A DNA stretch of 64,000 nucleotides. It comes from Companilactobacillus huachuanensis (GTDB taxonomy: Bacteria > Bacillota > Bacilli > Lactobacillales > Lactobacillaceae). The notes under the pieces were generated by a model. The model saw nothing but the letters and a program-made list of their open reading frames with translations, was not told the DNA's origin and made no database searches. The stretch lies in contig NZ_BJDF01000011.1 in the NCBI RefSeq assembly GCF_005404815.1, positions 1-64,000 on the forward strand. The letters run 5' to 3'. The position numbers and the translations under genes are program-made. Below are positions 28,550-36,686 of this stretch, piece after piece; the stretch's first letter is position 1, and every line of letters begins with the position of its first letter.

Positions 28550-28870
28550 ATGGTAGAAAAGAAAGATCAAGTTAGAGAAGCCCTGGAGAAAGTGATTGAT
28601 CCAGAACTTGGTATTGATATTGTTAATTTAGGATTGATTTATGATGTGACAATTGAAAAGAATAATCAGGCCGTTATAACGATGACATTGACAACAATGG
28701 GCTGCCCTTTGAGCGACATGCTGCATGATTCAATCAAAAAGGCAGCAGAATCAGTTGATGGTATCAAATCTTGCGAGATTCAATTAGTATGGTATCCAAT
28801 TTGGGATATTGGCAAAATGAGTCGTTATGCTCGTGTGGCATTAGGAATTCCAGAAGGTTTTGGAATTTAA
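28550..28870 (+). CDS. SufT/MIP18-like (DUF59) Fe-S cluster maturation factor
   Basis: The 106-residue protein has the DUF59 motifs VIDPELGIDIVNLGLIYDV at the start and LTTMGCPLSDML with the conserved Cys in the middle. The family assists Fe-S cluster insertion alongside SUF. The suf operon is 7 kb upstream rather than adjacent. The start follows GAGGATAG. Confidence 0.88.
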   Translation: MVEKKDQVREALEKVIDPELGIDIVNLGLIYDVTIEKNNQAVITMTLTTMGCPLSDMLHDSIKKAAESVDGIKSCEIQLVWYPIWDIGKMSRYARVALGIPEGFGI

Positions 28871-28923
28871 TTAGTAGGTTAGTTATTAAGTCATTTGAAT
28901 TTTTGTTAAGTTGGGCCTTCCCT

Positions 28924-28997
28924 AAGGCTGAGAATATTCACCTGCTATGCGGACTATTCCACGTTCAGTTGAATACTATCAACTCTGGAAACGGCAT
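28924..28997 (-). repeat. Decayed palindromic element H
   Basis: GGCTGAGAATATTCACCTGC and the degraded partner TTGAATACTATCAACTC, followed by TGGAAACGGCAT, show a reverse-oriented remnant. P2-P4 are gone and the arms no longer pair fully. Confidence 0.65.
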
Positions 28998-29082
28998 AAT
29001 AATAAATTTAATATCTTCTTGAAACATATGTTTGACTAAACTAATATTAAGACTGAGTACAAGAGAATACGGAGGGTTTATT

Positions 29083-30207
29083 TTGAAAAAGAGTACATCA
29101 TTACTATTAAGCGGAATTTTGGTTTCAGGTATGGTACTTGGAACAATTGTTACACCCGCAACAGTCCACGCATCAGATGATGCAGCTGCCGTTACACAAG
29201 CTGATACAGATGTCACAAATACAGTAAATTATTACAACAGAGCAGGTGCTTCTGTTGCCTCAAACAGTGTCACTGGTACAAAGGGAGCAGCTATTACAGC
29301 AGTTCCAGATGGTTACACATTAGCAGATGGCGAAACACCCGTCTTTACAACTAATGGTGGTTCTGTCGGTGTAAAAGTTACCCAAATGATTTCTTCAAAA
29401 ATTAATTTTGTTGATCAAAATGGTAACTTGGTTAAGTCAGAAACAGTTGATGGTGGAGACGGCAATGCTTATACCATTGCTACACTACCAGCTGGTTGTT
29501 CATGGCCTAAAGATGCCAACAAGACAATCACTTTGGAATCAGGCAAGGAATACAATGTTCCCGTTGAAAAGCAAGTTTCAAATACAGTGATTTTCAAAAC
29601 TTCTGACTCAACTGAAGCCGGTAGAACAACCGTATTTGGCGATAAAGCAGGCGACAAGGTAACTTTAACTGCGGACCAAATTCCTGCAGGTTACACAGTT
29701 ATCAGCAATGATTTAACACTTCAAAGCGATGGCAATACCCAAATTATTGCCGTTACAAAGAATGTTGAAGGAATTACACCATTCACTGCCACAGTTCGAG
29801 TTGGTAGTGTCGCTACAACATTGTATACCGTTGATGGAAAAGCTATTACAAGCCGTCTATTAGGACCAAACAGTGACTGGAAGACGGCCAACAAGTTAGT
29901 TCTTAACGGTCAAGCTTACTATCAAGTTGCTACAACAGAATGGGTTCCAGCTGACAAAGTTACTGTCATTTCACAAACAGACAATAATACAGATACGAAT
30001 TCAACTGCTGAAAAGGCCGATAGAAAGACTGTTACAACAAAGAACGTCGACTATACACCACTTTATGATGGCAATGGTAAAACAATCAGCAACCGTGGCT
30101 TAGGTAAAAACTCAGCATGGGCTACTGATCAAATGCAAACAATCAATAATGTTAAATATTATCGTGTTGCAACTAACGAATGGATGATGGCTTCAGATAT
30201 CGCCTAA
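29083..30207 (+). CDS. Secreted surface protein with two C-terminal SLAP domains
   Basis: The 374-residue product starts at a TTG after GGAGGG. It has a signal peptide (residues 1-28, cleaved near VHASDD), about 190 residues of small beta-rich MucBP-like repeats (TVNYYNRAGASVAS, KINFVDQNGNLVKSE), then two SLAP domains. Their shared pattern is a glycine-rich LYTVDGKAITSRLLGPNSDW or LYDGNGKTISNRGLGKNSAW followed by YYRVATNEWM-like endings. SLAP domains bind wall polymers without covalent anchoring. The next gene encodes a paralogue with one such domain. It probably acts as a surface-attached adhesin or wall protein. Confidence 0.82.
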   Translation: MKKSTSLLLSGILVSGMVLGTIVTPATVHASDDAAAVTQADTDVTNTVNYYNRAGASVASNSVTGTKGAAITAVPDGYTLADGETPVFTTNGGSVGVKVTQMISSKINFVDQNGNLVKSETVDGGDGNAYTIATLPAGCSWPKDANKTITLESGKEYNVPVEKQVSNTVIFKTSDSTEAGRTTVFGDKAGDKVTLTADQIPAGYTVISNDLTLQSDGNTQIIAVTKNVEGITPFTATVRVGSVATTLYTVDGKAITSRLLGPNSDWKTANKLVLNGQAYYQVATTEWVPADKVTVISQTDNNTDTNSTAEKADRKTVTTKNVDYTPLYDGNGKTISNRGLGKNSAWATDQMQTINNVKYYRVATNEWMMASDIA

Positions 30208-30222
30208 ATTAGTTTAGATAAA

Positions 30223-30259
30223 TGACTGTGAATCGATTTATGATTCATGGTCTTTTTTT
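30223..30259 (+). terminator. Terminator after the first SLAP gene
   Basis: GACTGTGAATC pairs with GATTCATGGTC across GATTTAT, followed by eight T. Confidence 0.75.
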
Positions 30260-30556
30260 TATCCCCAAATCGAATTAGTAAAGAAAATTTACAATTATCA
30301 TAATGATTTGTCACTGGTATCTAATACTCCGTTTTTAAATTAAATTTATCTGATAAAATGACGCTTACACAACTAAAATTCTATGTAATTATATAAATAA
30401 CTGGTTTAAATATAATTGATTGATGGTTATTAAATTTATAAAAAACTCAACTAAATTTAAATATGTGATTTATTTATTGCGAGAATATTTTACATGTAAT
30501 ATATTAGTCCTACCTTATTGAAAATAAGGAATATTTTCTTTTCGGAGGAATAAGAG
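30260..30556. other. AT-rich intergenic spacer
   Basis: About 300 bases with no ORF or palindromic element; it should contain the promoter of the second SLAP gene. A GGAGG site lies at its end. Confidence 0.5.
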
Positions 30557-31597
30557 ATGAAATTAGGGAAGAGTTTAATTATTACAGGTTTATTGTTTTC
30601 AAGTATTTTAGGTAGTGTGAATGTTGGTAGTATTACTGCTATGGCAGCAGAACAAAATTTAACAGGAGGTGCCGATAATAACAAAGAAAAGACAGTTACT
30701 GTCAATTATATCGATGAAGCCGGAAATTCAATTACAGATAGTGGATTCACTGGTGAAAGATCGATAAATGTCCTATCTTCTGCTACTGTCGTTACAGAAA
30801 ATCTTTTGGGGATTCCTGAAACGTACAAATTGATTACAGATTTAACGAAAGCAAGAATAGATGACAAAAATAACATTACTTTAACTGTAAAAAAAATAGA
30901 TGATAAATCAGAAAATATTGATGTACATATTATTTTTGTGAATAAACAAGGTGATAATATTCCTGCGGCAAATATTAAGCCAATTGTACTTAAGGATAAA
31001 AAAATTGATTCAAAAATAACTGAAAAAGATGCTGGTGAAGCTCCTGCAGGATATAAATTTGTATCTGGTCAAAGTGTAGAGATTGTTAAGGATAAAATTG
31101 ATGGAGTAGCTGCATATATAGCAAAAATTGAAGTTGAAGATTCTAAACAGACTGTTGTTACAACTAAAAAACCTTCAAAACATGGTGGTCATGCATCACA
31201 AAGAGTACGTATCTCATTCATTGATCAATATGGTGATGAAGTAGGTTTTCAACAATTAAATGGAAATGTAAGTTCTACAAGGAAAATCTCAGCACCAAAA
31301 GGTTACTCACTTGTTAACGCAAAAGATGCAGATATCAAGTTTGATAAGAGCAGCAACAAGAATCTTAAACTAAACGTTACCAAGAACAAGCCAGTTTCAA
31401 CTATGGAAGAAGGCATTATTACAACAAACAGTGGTGAATTCAAACATCTTTACACTATCGAAGGTAAAGATATTACAAACCGTGGTTTAAGTGGCGATTC
31501 AAAGTGGTACACAGATCAATATGCAACGATCAACGGTGAAAAAATGTTCCGTGTAGCAACTAACGAATGGGTTAAAGCTACTGACGTTTATAAATAG
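30557..31597 (+). CDS. Secreted surface protein with MucBP-like repeats and one SLAP domain
   Basis: The 346-residue protein has a signal peptide (residues 1-33, ending MAAEQN), three MucBP-like beta segments (TVNYIDEAGNSITD, HIIFVNKQGDNIPA, RISFIDQYGDEVGF) and a C-terminal SLAP domain (HLYTIEGKDITNRGLSGDSKW then FRVATNEWVKATDVYK). The SLAP domain resembles the second SLAP domain of the upstream protein, pointing to duplication. GGAGG is 8 bases before the ATG. It likely attaches to the wall non-covalently. Confidence 0.82.
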   Translation: MKLGKSLIITGLLFSSILGSVNVGSITAMAAEQNLTGGADNNKEKTVTVNYIDEAGNSITDSGFTGERSINVLSSATVVTENLLGIPETYKLITDLTKARIDDKNNITLTVKKIDDKSENIDVHIIFVNKQGDNIPAANIKPIVLKDKKIDSKITEKDAGEAPAGYKFVSGQSVEIVKDKIDGVAAYIAKIEVEDSKQTVVTTKKPSKHGGHASQRVRISFIDQYGDEVGFQQLNGNVSSTRKISAPKGYSLVNAKDADIKFDKSSNKNLKLNVTKNKPVSTMEEGIITTNSGEFKHLYTIEGKDITNRGLSGDSKWYTDQYATINGEKMFRVATNEWVKATDVYK

Positions 31598-31604
31598 CGA
31601 AAAT

Positions 31605-31641
31605 AAAAAGTCAATCCAATTAATTTCTGGATTGACTTTTT
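31605..31641. terminator. Bidirectional terminator
   Basis: AAAAAGTCAATCCA and TGGATTGACTTTTT pair; it separates the converging SLAP and ABC transporter genes. Confidence 0.85.
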
Positions 31642-31648
31642 TTATACC

Positions 31649-32398
31649 CTAGAAGTATTGCAACAAGTCAGCTTCAGTTAACTTATTTTTTTCTTCCTGA
31701 TTCAAATCTAAAATAATTTCACCCTTCTTCAAAACAATTAAACGATTGCCATATTTCATAGCATCAGAAAGGTCATGTGTGATCATCATGCACGTTAATT
31801 CTTTTTCCAAAATAATTCGACTGGTTAGTTCCATCAAGTCTTTACTTGTTTGTGGATCCAAGGCTGCTGTGTGTTCATCTAACAACAATAACTCAGGTTT
31901 CTGGATAATTGCCATCAGGAAACTCAACGTCTGTCTTTGACCACCTGAGAGCTTTTCAGTAAATGTATTCAAACGGTTATCCAAAGTTGGCAGGTTAGAA
32001 ATTAATTTTTGGAATTCTTCCATATGATCATTTAGTTTACGTAATCTTAAACGTCTGGGTAAGCCACGTCTTTTAGCCAACAGTAGATTTTCAGCCACGG
32101 TCATTCTGGGGGCGGTACCAGATTTTGGATCCTGATAAACTCGACTGATGTGACGGCTACGTTTGGCTAGATTTTCGCTAGTTATATCATCACCGTTTAA
32201 CAAAATTTTACCGGATGTTAATTGATTAGTTCCGGTAATGGCGTCCAACAAGGTTGATTTACCAGCACCATTTGTTCCGAGGACAACTAAGAAGTCTTTG
32301 GGATTAATTGTTAAATTGATATTATTCAAAATATTTAAATTATCATCGTCGTTATAAATTGTCTTAACGGCATCTTTAATTTCTAGTAATGGTTTCAT
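31649..32398 (-). CDS. trpZ: ABC transporter ATPase, likely tryptophan (TrpZ-like)
   Basis: The 249-residue ATPase has Walker A (GTNGAGKST), signature (LSGGQRQTL) and Walker B (LLLLDEHTAALDP), with the DEHT variant common in this transporter class. It would energise the permease encoded just upstream, whose stop overlaps this start. Substrate assignment rests on the three-gene layout and the Trp-codon leader in front of the operon; the ATPase itself is not substrate-specific. Confidence 0.85.
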   Translation of the reverse strand: MKPLLEIKDAVKTIYNDDDNLNILNNINLTINPKDFLVVLGTNGAGKSTLLDAITGTNQLTSGKILLNGDDITSENLAKRSRHISRVYQDPKSGTAPRMTVAENLLLAKRRGLPRRLRLRKLNDHMEEFQKLISNLPTLDNRLNTFTEKLSGGQRQTLSFLMAIIQKPELLLLDEHTAALDPQTSKDLMELTSRIILEKELTCMMITHDLSDAMKYGNRLIVLKKGEIILDLNQEEKNKLTEADLLQYF

Positions 32399-33285
32399 TT
32401 AGTTTTAACCCCATTTCGCAAAGTCTTTAAAAATTGTGCTCGAATTGTTGGTAATGCCAAGCAGAGAGCCAAAATGATAGCTGAAATAAGTTTCAAATCG
32501 TTGGTATTGAATCCTAGTAGTAATACGATCATCAAAATTAAACGATAGACGATACTACCAATAACAATTGTCATGAGACGAACGCTTAGTGGAACATCAG
32601 GGTAGATAACTTCACCGATAATGATGGCAGAAAGTCCGATGACGATGACACCGATACCCATGTTGACGTCGGCGAATCCGTTTTGTTGGGCAATCAAACC
32701 ACCTGTTAATGCGACGATTCCGTTAGAAACCATCAAACCGATAAATTTCATCACAGTTGTATTGATACCAAGGGATGCAGCCATGGTTTCGTTATCACCA
32801 GTTGCGATAACAGCCTGCCCTTTTTCAGTATTTAAAAAGATAATTAATAGGAAAATAATTAAGGCAATAATAATGATACCTAAGACGATACCGTTAAAAT
32901 TAGTTGGTAATTTATCTAAACCGAATTGGTTGAAAATATTAGTTGATTTCGTAAGTGACATGTTGGCTTTTCCCAGAATTCTCAAGTTGATCGAGTAAAG
33001 GGCAGTCATTGTTAAGATTCCAGCCAGTAGAATCGGAACATTGAGTTTAGCATACAGAAAGGCTGTCGCAAATCCGGCTAAACAACCAAAGAGAAAGGCA
33101 ATTAATAGTGAATAAAGAGTTGAGTGACCACTTTGAATTAGACTTACGGCAGTGACAGCTCCCAATGGGAAACTTCCTTCAACGGTCATATCAGGAAAGT
33201 CCAAAATTCGGAAGGTGATGAATAATCCAATGGCCATGATTGACCAGATGAAACCTTGACTTATAGTAGATACGATTAAACTCAT
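32395..33285 (-). CDS. trpY: ABC transporter permease, likely tryptophan (TrpY-like)
   Basis: The 296-residue membrane protein has about 8-9 hydrophobic segments of the branched-chain/ribose-type permease class (FRILDFPDMTVEGSFPLGAV, LAGILTMTALYSINLRILG). It is overlapped by four bases with both neighbours, so the three genes are translationally coupled. This permease type accompanies PF04392 binding proteins, including TrpX of streptococci. Confidence 0.85.
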   Translation of the reverse strand: MSLIVSTISQGFIWSIMAIGLFITFRILDFPDMTVEGSFPLGAVTAVSLIQSGHSTLYSLLIAFLFGCLAGFATAFLYAKLNVPILLAGILTMTALYSINLRILGKANMSLTKSTNIFNQFGLDKLPTNFNGIVLGIIIIALIIFLLIIFLNTEKGQAVIATGDNETMAASLGINTTVMKFIGLMVSNGIVALTGGLIAQQNGFADVNMGIGVIVIGLSAIIIGEVIYPDVPLSVRLMTIVIGSIVYRLILMIVLLLGFNTNDLKLISAIILALCLALPTIRAQFLKTLRNGVKTK

Positions 33286-34289
33286 TTGATGATCTGTCCT
33301 TTCTTTTGGGCTTCTTTGACAAGTGAATCTGGGAATTCGATGTTAAGCTTCTTAGCCATTTTTTCATTTAACATTAGGTGGCCTTTTTTCATGAAGGTAA
33401 CTGGTGTTGTAGCGGGATCTTCTTTGTGTTGAAGGATACGGACAACATGTTTTCCAGTTTCTTCACCAAGTTCATATTGGCTGAGACCGACTGTAGCTAG
33501 TCCGCCATCTTTAACCATAGTAGTTGCGGCAGGGAAAACGGCGATATTTTGTTTAGCTGCGATAGAAGAAAGCAACTTCATACCAGAAGCAACCGTATTG
33601 TCAGTTGGAACGTAAATTGTTTGAACGCCTTGTGCTAAAGCAGTACCGACTTGTTGAATATCGTTAACTGAGTTGATGCTGGAAACTTTAACGGTCATAC
33701 CTTGTTTCTTGGCTAATGTTTCCATCTTTTTCATTTGACTAGTGGCGGAAGCATCGCTGGATGTGTAAATGATACCGATAGTTTTAAGATCAGGAATGAC
33801 TTGTTTCATTAGTTTCAATTGAGCCTCTAGTGGGGCTTGGTCAGAAACACCAGTGATATTGCCACCAGGTTTTTGGTTGTTGCTGATGATACCAGCACCC
33901 TCAGGGTCAGTGACAGCACCCATGACAATTGGAATTTTTGAAGTGGCATTCTTTAATGATTGAACTGAAGGAGTGGCAATGCCGACTGCTACATCAACGT
34001 TATCTTGAACGAATTGTTTACTGATAGTTCTTAGATTACTTTGATCCCCTTGAGCATTTTGAAATTCAATTTTGACGTTCTTGCCATCAATGTAACTATT
34101 TTTCTTCAATGTGTCGTCAATCCCCTTATTGATCTGGTCCAAGGCGGGATGTGACATCAATTGTAGAACCCCAACTTTTGGAATCGCATTTTGTTTTTGG
34201 TTATCTGCGCGTCCTGTATAAAAGTATGCAAAAATTAAGAACATTGCTAGTGCAATTAGTGTTACGTAAAGTCTTCTCGTATGTTTCAT
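33282..34289 (-). CDS. trpX: ABC transporter substrate-binding protein, likely tryptophan (TrpX-like)
   Basis: The 335-residue PF04392 protein has one N-terminal membrane segment (residues about 8-25) without a lipobox Cys, then a periplasmic-binding fold (KVGVLQLMSHPALDQINKGI, VAVGIATPSVQSLKNAT, GAVTDPEGAGIISNN). It would be tethered outside the membrane. The start was set at MKHTRR after GGGGG; a longer frame runs back through the leader terminator and is rejected. Transcription reaches it through a Trp-codon leader peptide and two terminators. Confidence 0.85.
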   Translation of the reverse strand: MKHTRRLYVTLIALAMFLIFAYFYTGRADNQKQNAIPKVGVLQLMSHPALDQINKGIDDTLKKNSYIDGKNVKIEFQNAQGDQSNLRTISKQFVQDNVDVAVGIATPSVQSLKNATSKIPIVMGAVTDPEGAGIISNNQKPGGNITGVSDQAPLEAQLKLMKQVIPDLKTIGIIYTSSDASATSQMKKMETLAKKQGMTVKVSSINSVNDIQQVGTALAQGVQTIYVPTDNTVASGMKLLSSIAAKQNIAVFPAATTMVKDGGLATVGLSQYELGEETGKHVVRILQHKEDPATTPVTFMKKGHLMLNEKMAKKLNIEFPDSLVKEAQKKGQIIK

Positions 34290-34311
34290 CGTAATATCCC
34301 CCAAATTAAAA

Positions 34312-34340
34312 AGACAATCCCAGAGTGTGTGGGATTGTCT
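34312..34340 (-). terminator. Second leader terminator before trpX
   Basis: AGACAATCCCA and TGGGATTGTCT pair perfectly on the minus strand, followed by a T-run, immediately before the trpX ribosome site. Confidence 0.8.
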
Positions 34341-34354
34341 TAGAAAATAAAATA

Positions 34355-34392
34355 CCCACATGGTTAAATTTAAAAAAATTTTTCCATGCGGG
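34355..34392 (-). terminator. First leader terminator before trpX
   Basis: CCCGCATGG and CCATGTGGG pair on the minus strand with an A/T-rich loop, then TATTTTATTTT. Confidence 0.75.
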
Positions 34393-34416
34393 CTTTGAAA
34401 TTATCATAGTTTAATA

Positions 34417-34479
34417 AGCCGACACGGATTCAATCCTATTCAGACTGAATCCATCTCGGATTAGTCTGAGTTATCGGCT
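34417..34479 (-). promoter_or_regulatory. Putative antiterminator structure in the trp transporter leader
   Basis: AGCCGA (34474-34479, overlapping the end of the leader peptide) pairs with TCGGCT (34417-34422). A nested pair TCAGACT/AGTCTGA (34463-34469 with 34440-34446) lies just past the peptide stop. Ribosome position on the peptide would decide whether this folds. Confidence 0.55.
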
Positions 34480-34524
34480 TTGCCAACGAACATTCACGAT
34501 GTTTAGAGAATTAATAGTTTTCAT
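34471..34524 (-). CDS. Leader peptide with a Trp codon upstream of the trpXYZ-like operon
   Basis: A 17-residue ORF, MKTINSLNIVNVRWQSR, starts at an ATG after TAGGAG with good spacing. It has a single Trp codon four codons before the stop. A consensus promoter is 30 bases upstream and two terminators lie between it and trpX. The arrangement is that of a ribosome-mediated attenuator, either stalling at the Trp codon when Trp-tRNA is short or arresting at the end of the peptide as TnaC does. Too short for similarity-based gene finders, but its ribosome site, codon content and place support it. Confidence 0.65.
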   Translation of the reverse strand: MKTINSLNIVNVRWQSR

Positions 34525-34555
34525 AATAGTTATCTCCTAACAAATTGATGTCTCA

Positions 34556-34584
34556 AATATATTTCAACATGGTCATCTTGTCAA
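34556..34584 (-). promoter_or_regulatory. Promoter of the trp transporter operon
   Basis: On the minus strand TTGACA (34579-34584) and TATATT (34556-34561) with a 17-base spacer, close to the sigma-A consensus. Confidence 0.75.
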
Positions 34585-34668
34585 CTACAAATTTGTAATG
34601 AAAAAAGTATAAAATATTTTCTGAAAAAACATATAATGTAGAGAAGAGCATAAATGCGAGGCTATTTC

Positions 34669-35745
34669 ATGAAAAAAAATTTACGGATATTGTTGTTGGT
34701 TGGTTTAATTGTGGCATTTGTTACTGGGTTAACATACTTTGATAGCTTCATGTATCATGATCCAGTCATCAAGGTGCAACAAGTAAAACAACTCGATAAG
34801 AGTACTTCAACCGACGAGTACAAGAATACCGATACTCAGATTACCCAACGAGTAATAGGACGATTTCTGAATACAAAGGATAAAGGTAAGACTGTTTCCT
34901 TCAAGAATACTTATTACCAATCACAGTTGACCGATACGAAATATACAGTTGGTCAGCAAGTTATTCTCACCAAGAGTGGTCACGCCTATACACCGAAGAA
35001 TGTAAAACGTGATACGACTCTAGTTTTCACCATTGGTTTGGTCGTTTTCTTAATGTATTGCATGAAATTCGATCGTCGCAAATTATTTATCAGTATTTTA
35101 CTTAATGTCATTATTTTCTATGGATTCTTGAACATAATTATTAAGACGCATAACAGTGTTCTATTACCATTAACCGTTATAACGGCACTATTAATATCGG
35201 CTGTGGCTCTATTAGTTATTCTGGGACCGACATACCAAGCGTTAATGGCGTATTCGAGTACAGTCATTGCAACAACGGTGGCACTGGGACTAAGTGTCTT
35301 TGTATTGAGCATGTCAGGCTATGGCGGAGTCCATGTGGAGCTAAATGATTTTGAATTACAACCTTATAAGGGCGTTTTCTTTGCACAAGTTATTTTTAGT
35401 GTTTTAGGCGTTATACTCGATGAAACGATGGATATTTCTTCATCATTGATTGAAATGAAAAAGGAATTGGCTGATGTTGAGGAAGCAACTTTGTTCAAAT
35501 CAGGCATTAATATTGGTCGAGAATTGATTGGACCGTTGATCAATATTTTGTTATTTATTGTGATCGCTGAAAATTTAAACATTGTCTTATTGTATTTAAG
35601 CAATGGCAATTCAATTGGCTATACTGTTGAAATGACGCTAAGTCTCGGACTGACGCAGCTTTTGATCAGCGCGATTGGAATTATTTTGACCGTGCCGGTT
35701 ACGAGTTTTATCGCTAGTAAAGTAATTACAAAGAGGGTGAAATAA
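34669..35745 (+). CDS. YibE/F-like membrane protein, larger subunit
   Basis: The 358-residue protein has an N-terminal membrane segment, an extracellular beta-rich domain (residues about 30-115, ending GQQVILTKSGHAY) and seven or so C-terminal membrane segments with the YibE/F stretch GVILDETMDISSSLIEMKKE. The family's function is unknown; membership is common in lactobacilli. An alternative ATG lies five codons upstream. It overlaps the next gene by one base and forms a two-gene operon with it. Confidence 0.8.
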   Translation: MKKNLRILLLVGLIVAFVTGLTYFDSFMYHDPVIKVQQVKQLDKSTSTDEYKNTDTQITQRVIGRFLNTKDKGKTVSFKNTYYQSQLTDTKYTVGQQVILTKSGHAYTPKNVKRDTTLVFTIGLVVFLMYCMKFDRRKLFISILLNVIIFYGFLNIIIKTHNSVLLPLTVITALLISAVALLVILGPTYQALMAYSSTVIATTVALGLSVFVLSMSGYGGVHVELNDFELQPYKGVFFAQVIFSVLGVILDETMDISSSLIEMKKELADVEEATLFKSGINIGRELIGPLINILLFIVIAENLNIVLLYLSNGNSIGYTVEMTLSLGLTQLLISAIGIILTVPVTSFIASKVITKRVK

Positions 35746-36506
35746 TGCTGTATTTATTTTTGACCTTCGTTGTCTTATTACTGATGGTCACAGGAACACG
35801 TGGATTTACATTATTGTTTGGACTAGGAATCAATATTTTCTCAATTATTGCACTATTGATACTGATTGCTGATGGATTCAACGCTTTGATTACGACATGC
35901 ATTATTTCAGTTGTAATTCTAGTTGTGGCAATTTATATGAATGTCGATAATCCTAATACTGCCAGCACAGCTTTCAAAACTTCGTTGTTAATAATGGTCG
36001 TAATTTTATTGATTACGATTCCTTTGGAATACTGGGCTAGTGCTCAAGGGATGGCGGCAGAAAATCAAGACGAACTGGAAGGCTTCTCCTTAGCAGCTGG
36101 AATTTCGTATCCAAAACTAGCAATTTCTATTATTGTTATCAACAGTTTGGGAGTTATTTCCGAAACAAGTGTCGCAATTACCAGTGGTTTGAATGAAATC
36201 GTTGATAATAAACCAACAATGACACCATCTGAAATTTTTGATGATGGTTTCTCAGTAGGTAATAAAATTCTCAATACACAGACAAATACCTTATTATTCA
36301 ACTTCTTCGCTTCAACATTCCCATTATTCTTCGTTATTCATTCATTAGGATATAAGTTCACGGAAGTGTTGAATGATAAATTAGTTGTTGCTGAAATTTT
36401 GACGACACTGATCTGTACAATAGGTGTTATTTTAACAGTACCAATAACTTCTTATCTGGTCTATCAGAAGGCCAATAAGAAGATAAAAAAGCAAACAAGT
36501 GAGTAG
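35745..36506 (+). CDS. YibE/F-like membrane protein, smaller subunit
   Basis: The 253-residue protein consists of about seven hydrophobic segments and lacks the extracellular domain of its partner. LGVISETSVAITSGLNEIVDNKP corresponds to the conserved GVILDETMDISSSL stretch of the upstream protein, so the two are paralogues that likely assemble. Both end with the same pattern (LTVPITSYL / LTVPVTSFI). Function unknown. Confidence 0.8.
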   Translation: MLYLFLTFVVLLLMVTGTRGFTLLFGLGINIFSIIALLILIADGFNALITTCIISVVILVVAIYMNVDNPNTASTAFKTSLLIMVVILLITIPLEYWASAQGMAAENQDELEGFSLAAGISYPKLAISIIVINSLGVISETSVAITSGLNEIVDNKPTMTPSEIFDDGFSVGNKILNTQTNTLLFNFFASTFPLFFVIHSLGYKFTEVLNDKLVVAEILTTLICTIGVILTVPITSYLVYQKANKKIKKQTSE

Positions 36507-36686
36507 ATGTGAACGATAACAGATTTCTTGAAACCGTTGCCATAATTACGTAATCCTCCTAAGATAGATGTTATATGGATTGGAAATGTATCCTTGTTAA
36601 TTTCTAAAAGTTGAAAAAAGAAGATTTGATTTTTCATCCTCTGGAAATGACACACTTCAATTAATAAAAAAAGGGGAGATTACATA

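Noticed and set aside
34290-34361. Upstream extension of trpX by 24 codons
   Set aside because: It would translate through the terminator hairpin; the start at 34289 has its own GGGGG site and a normal hydrophobic N-terminus.
34290-34600. T-box in the trp transporter leader
   Set aside because: I find no T-box sequence (TGGNACCGCG-like) or specifier-loop layout; a leader peptide ORF is present instead.
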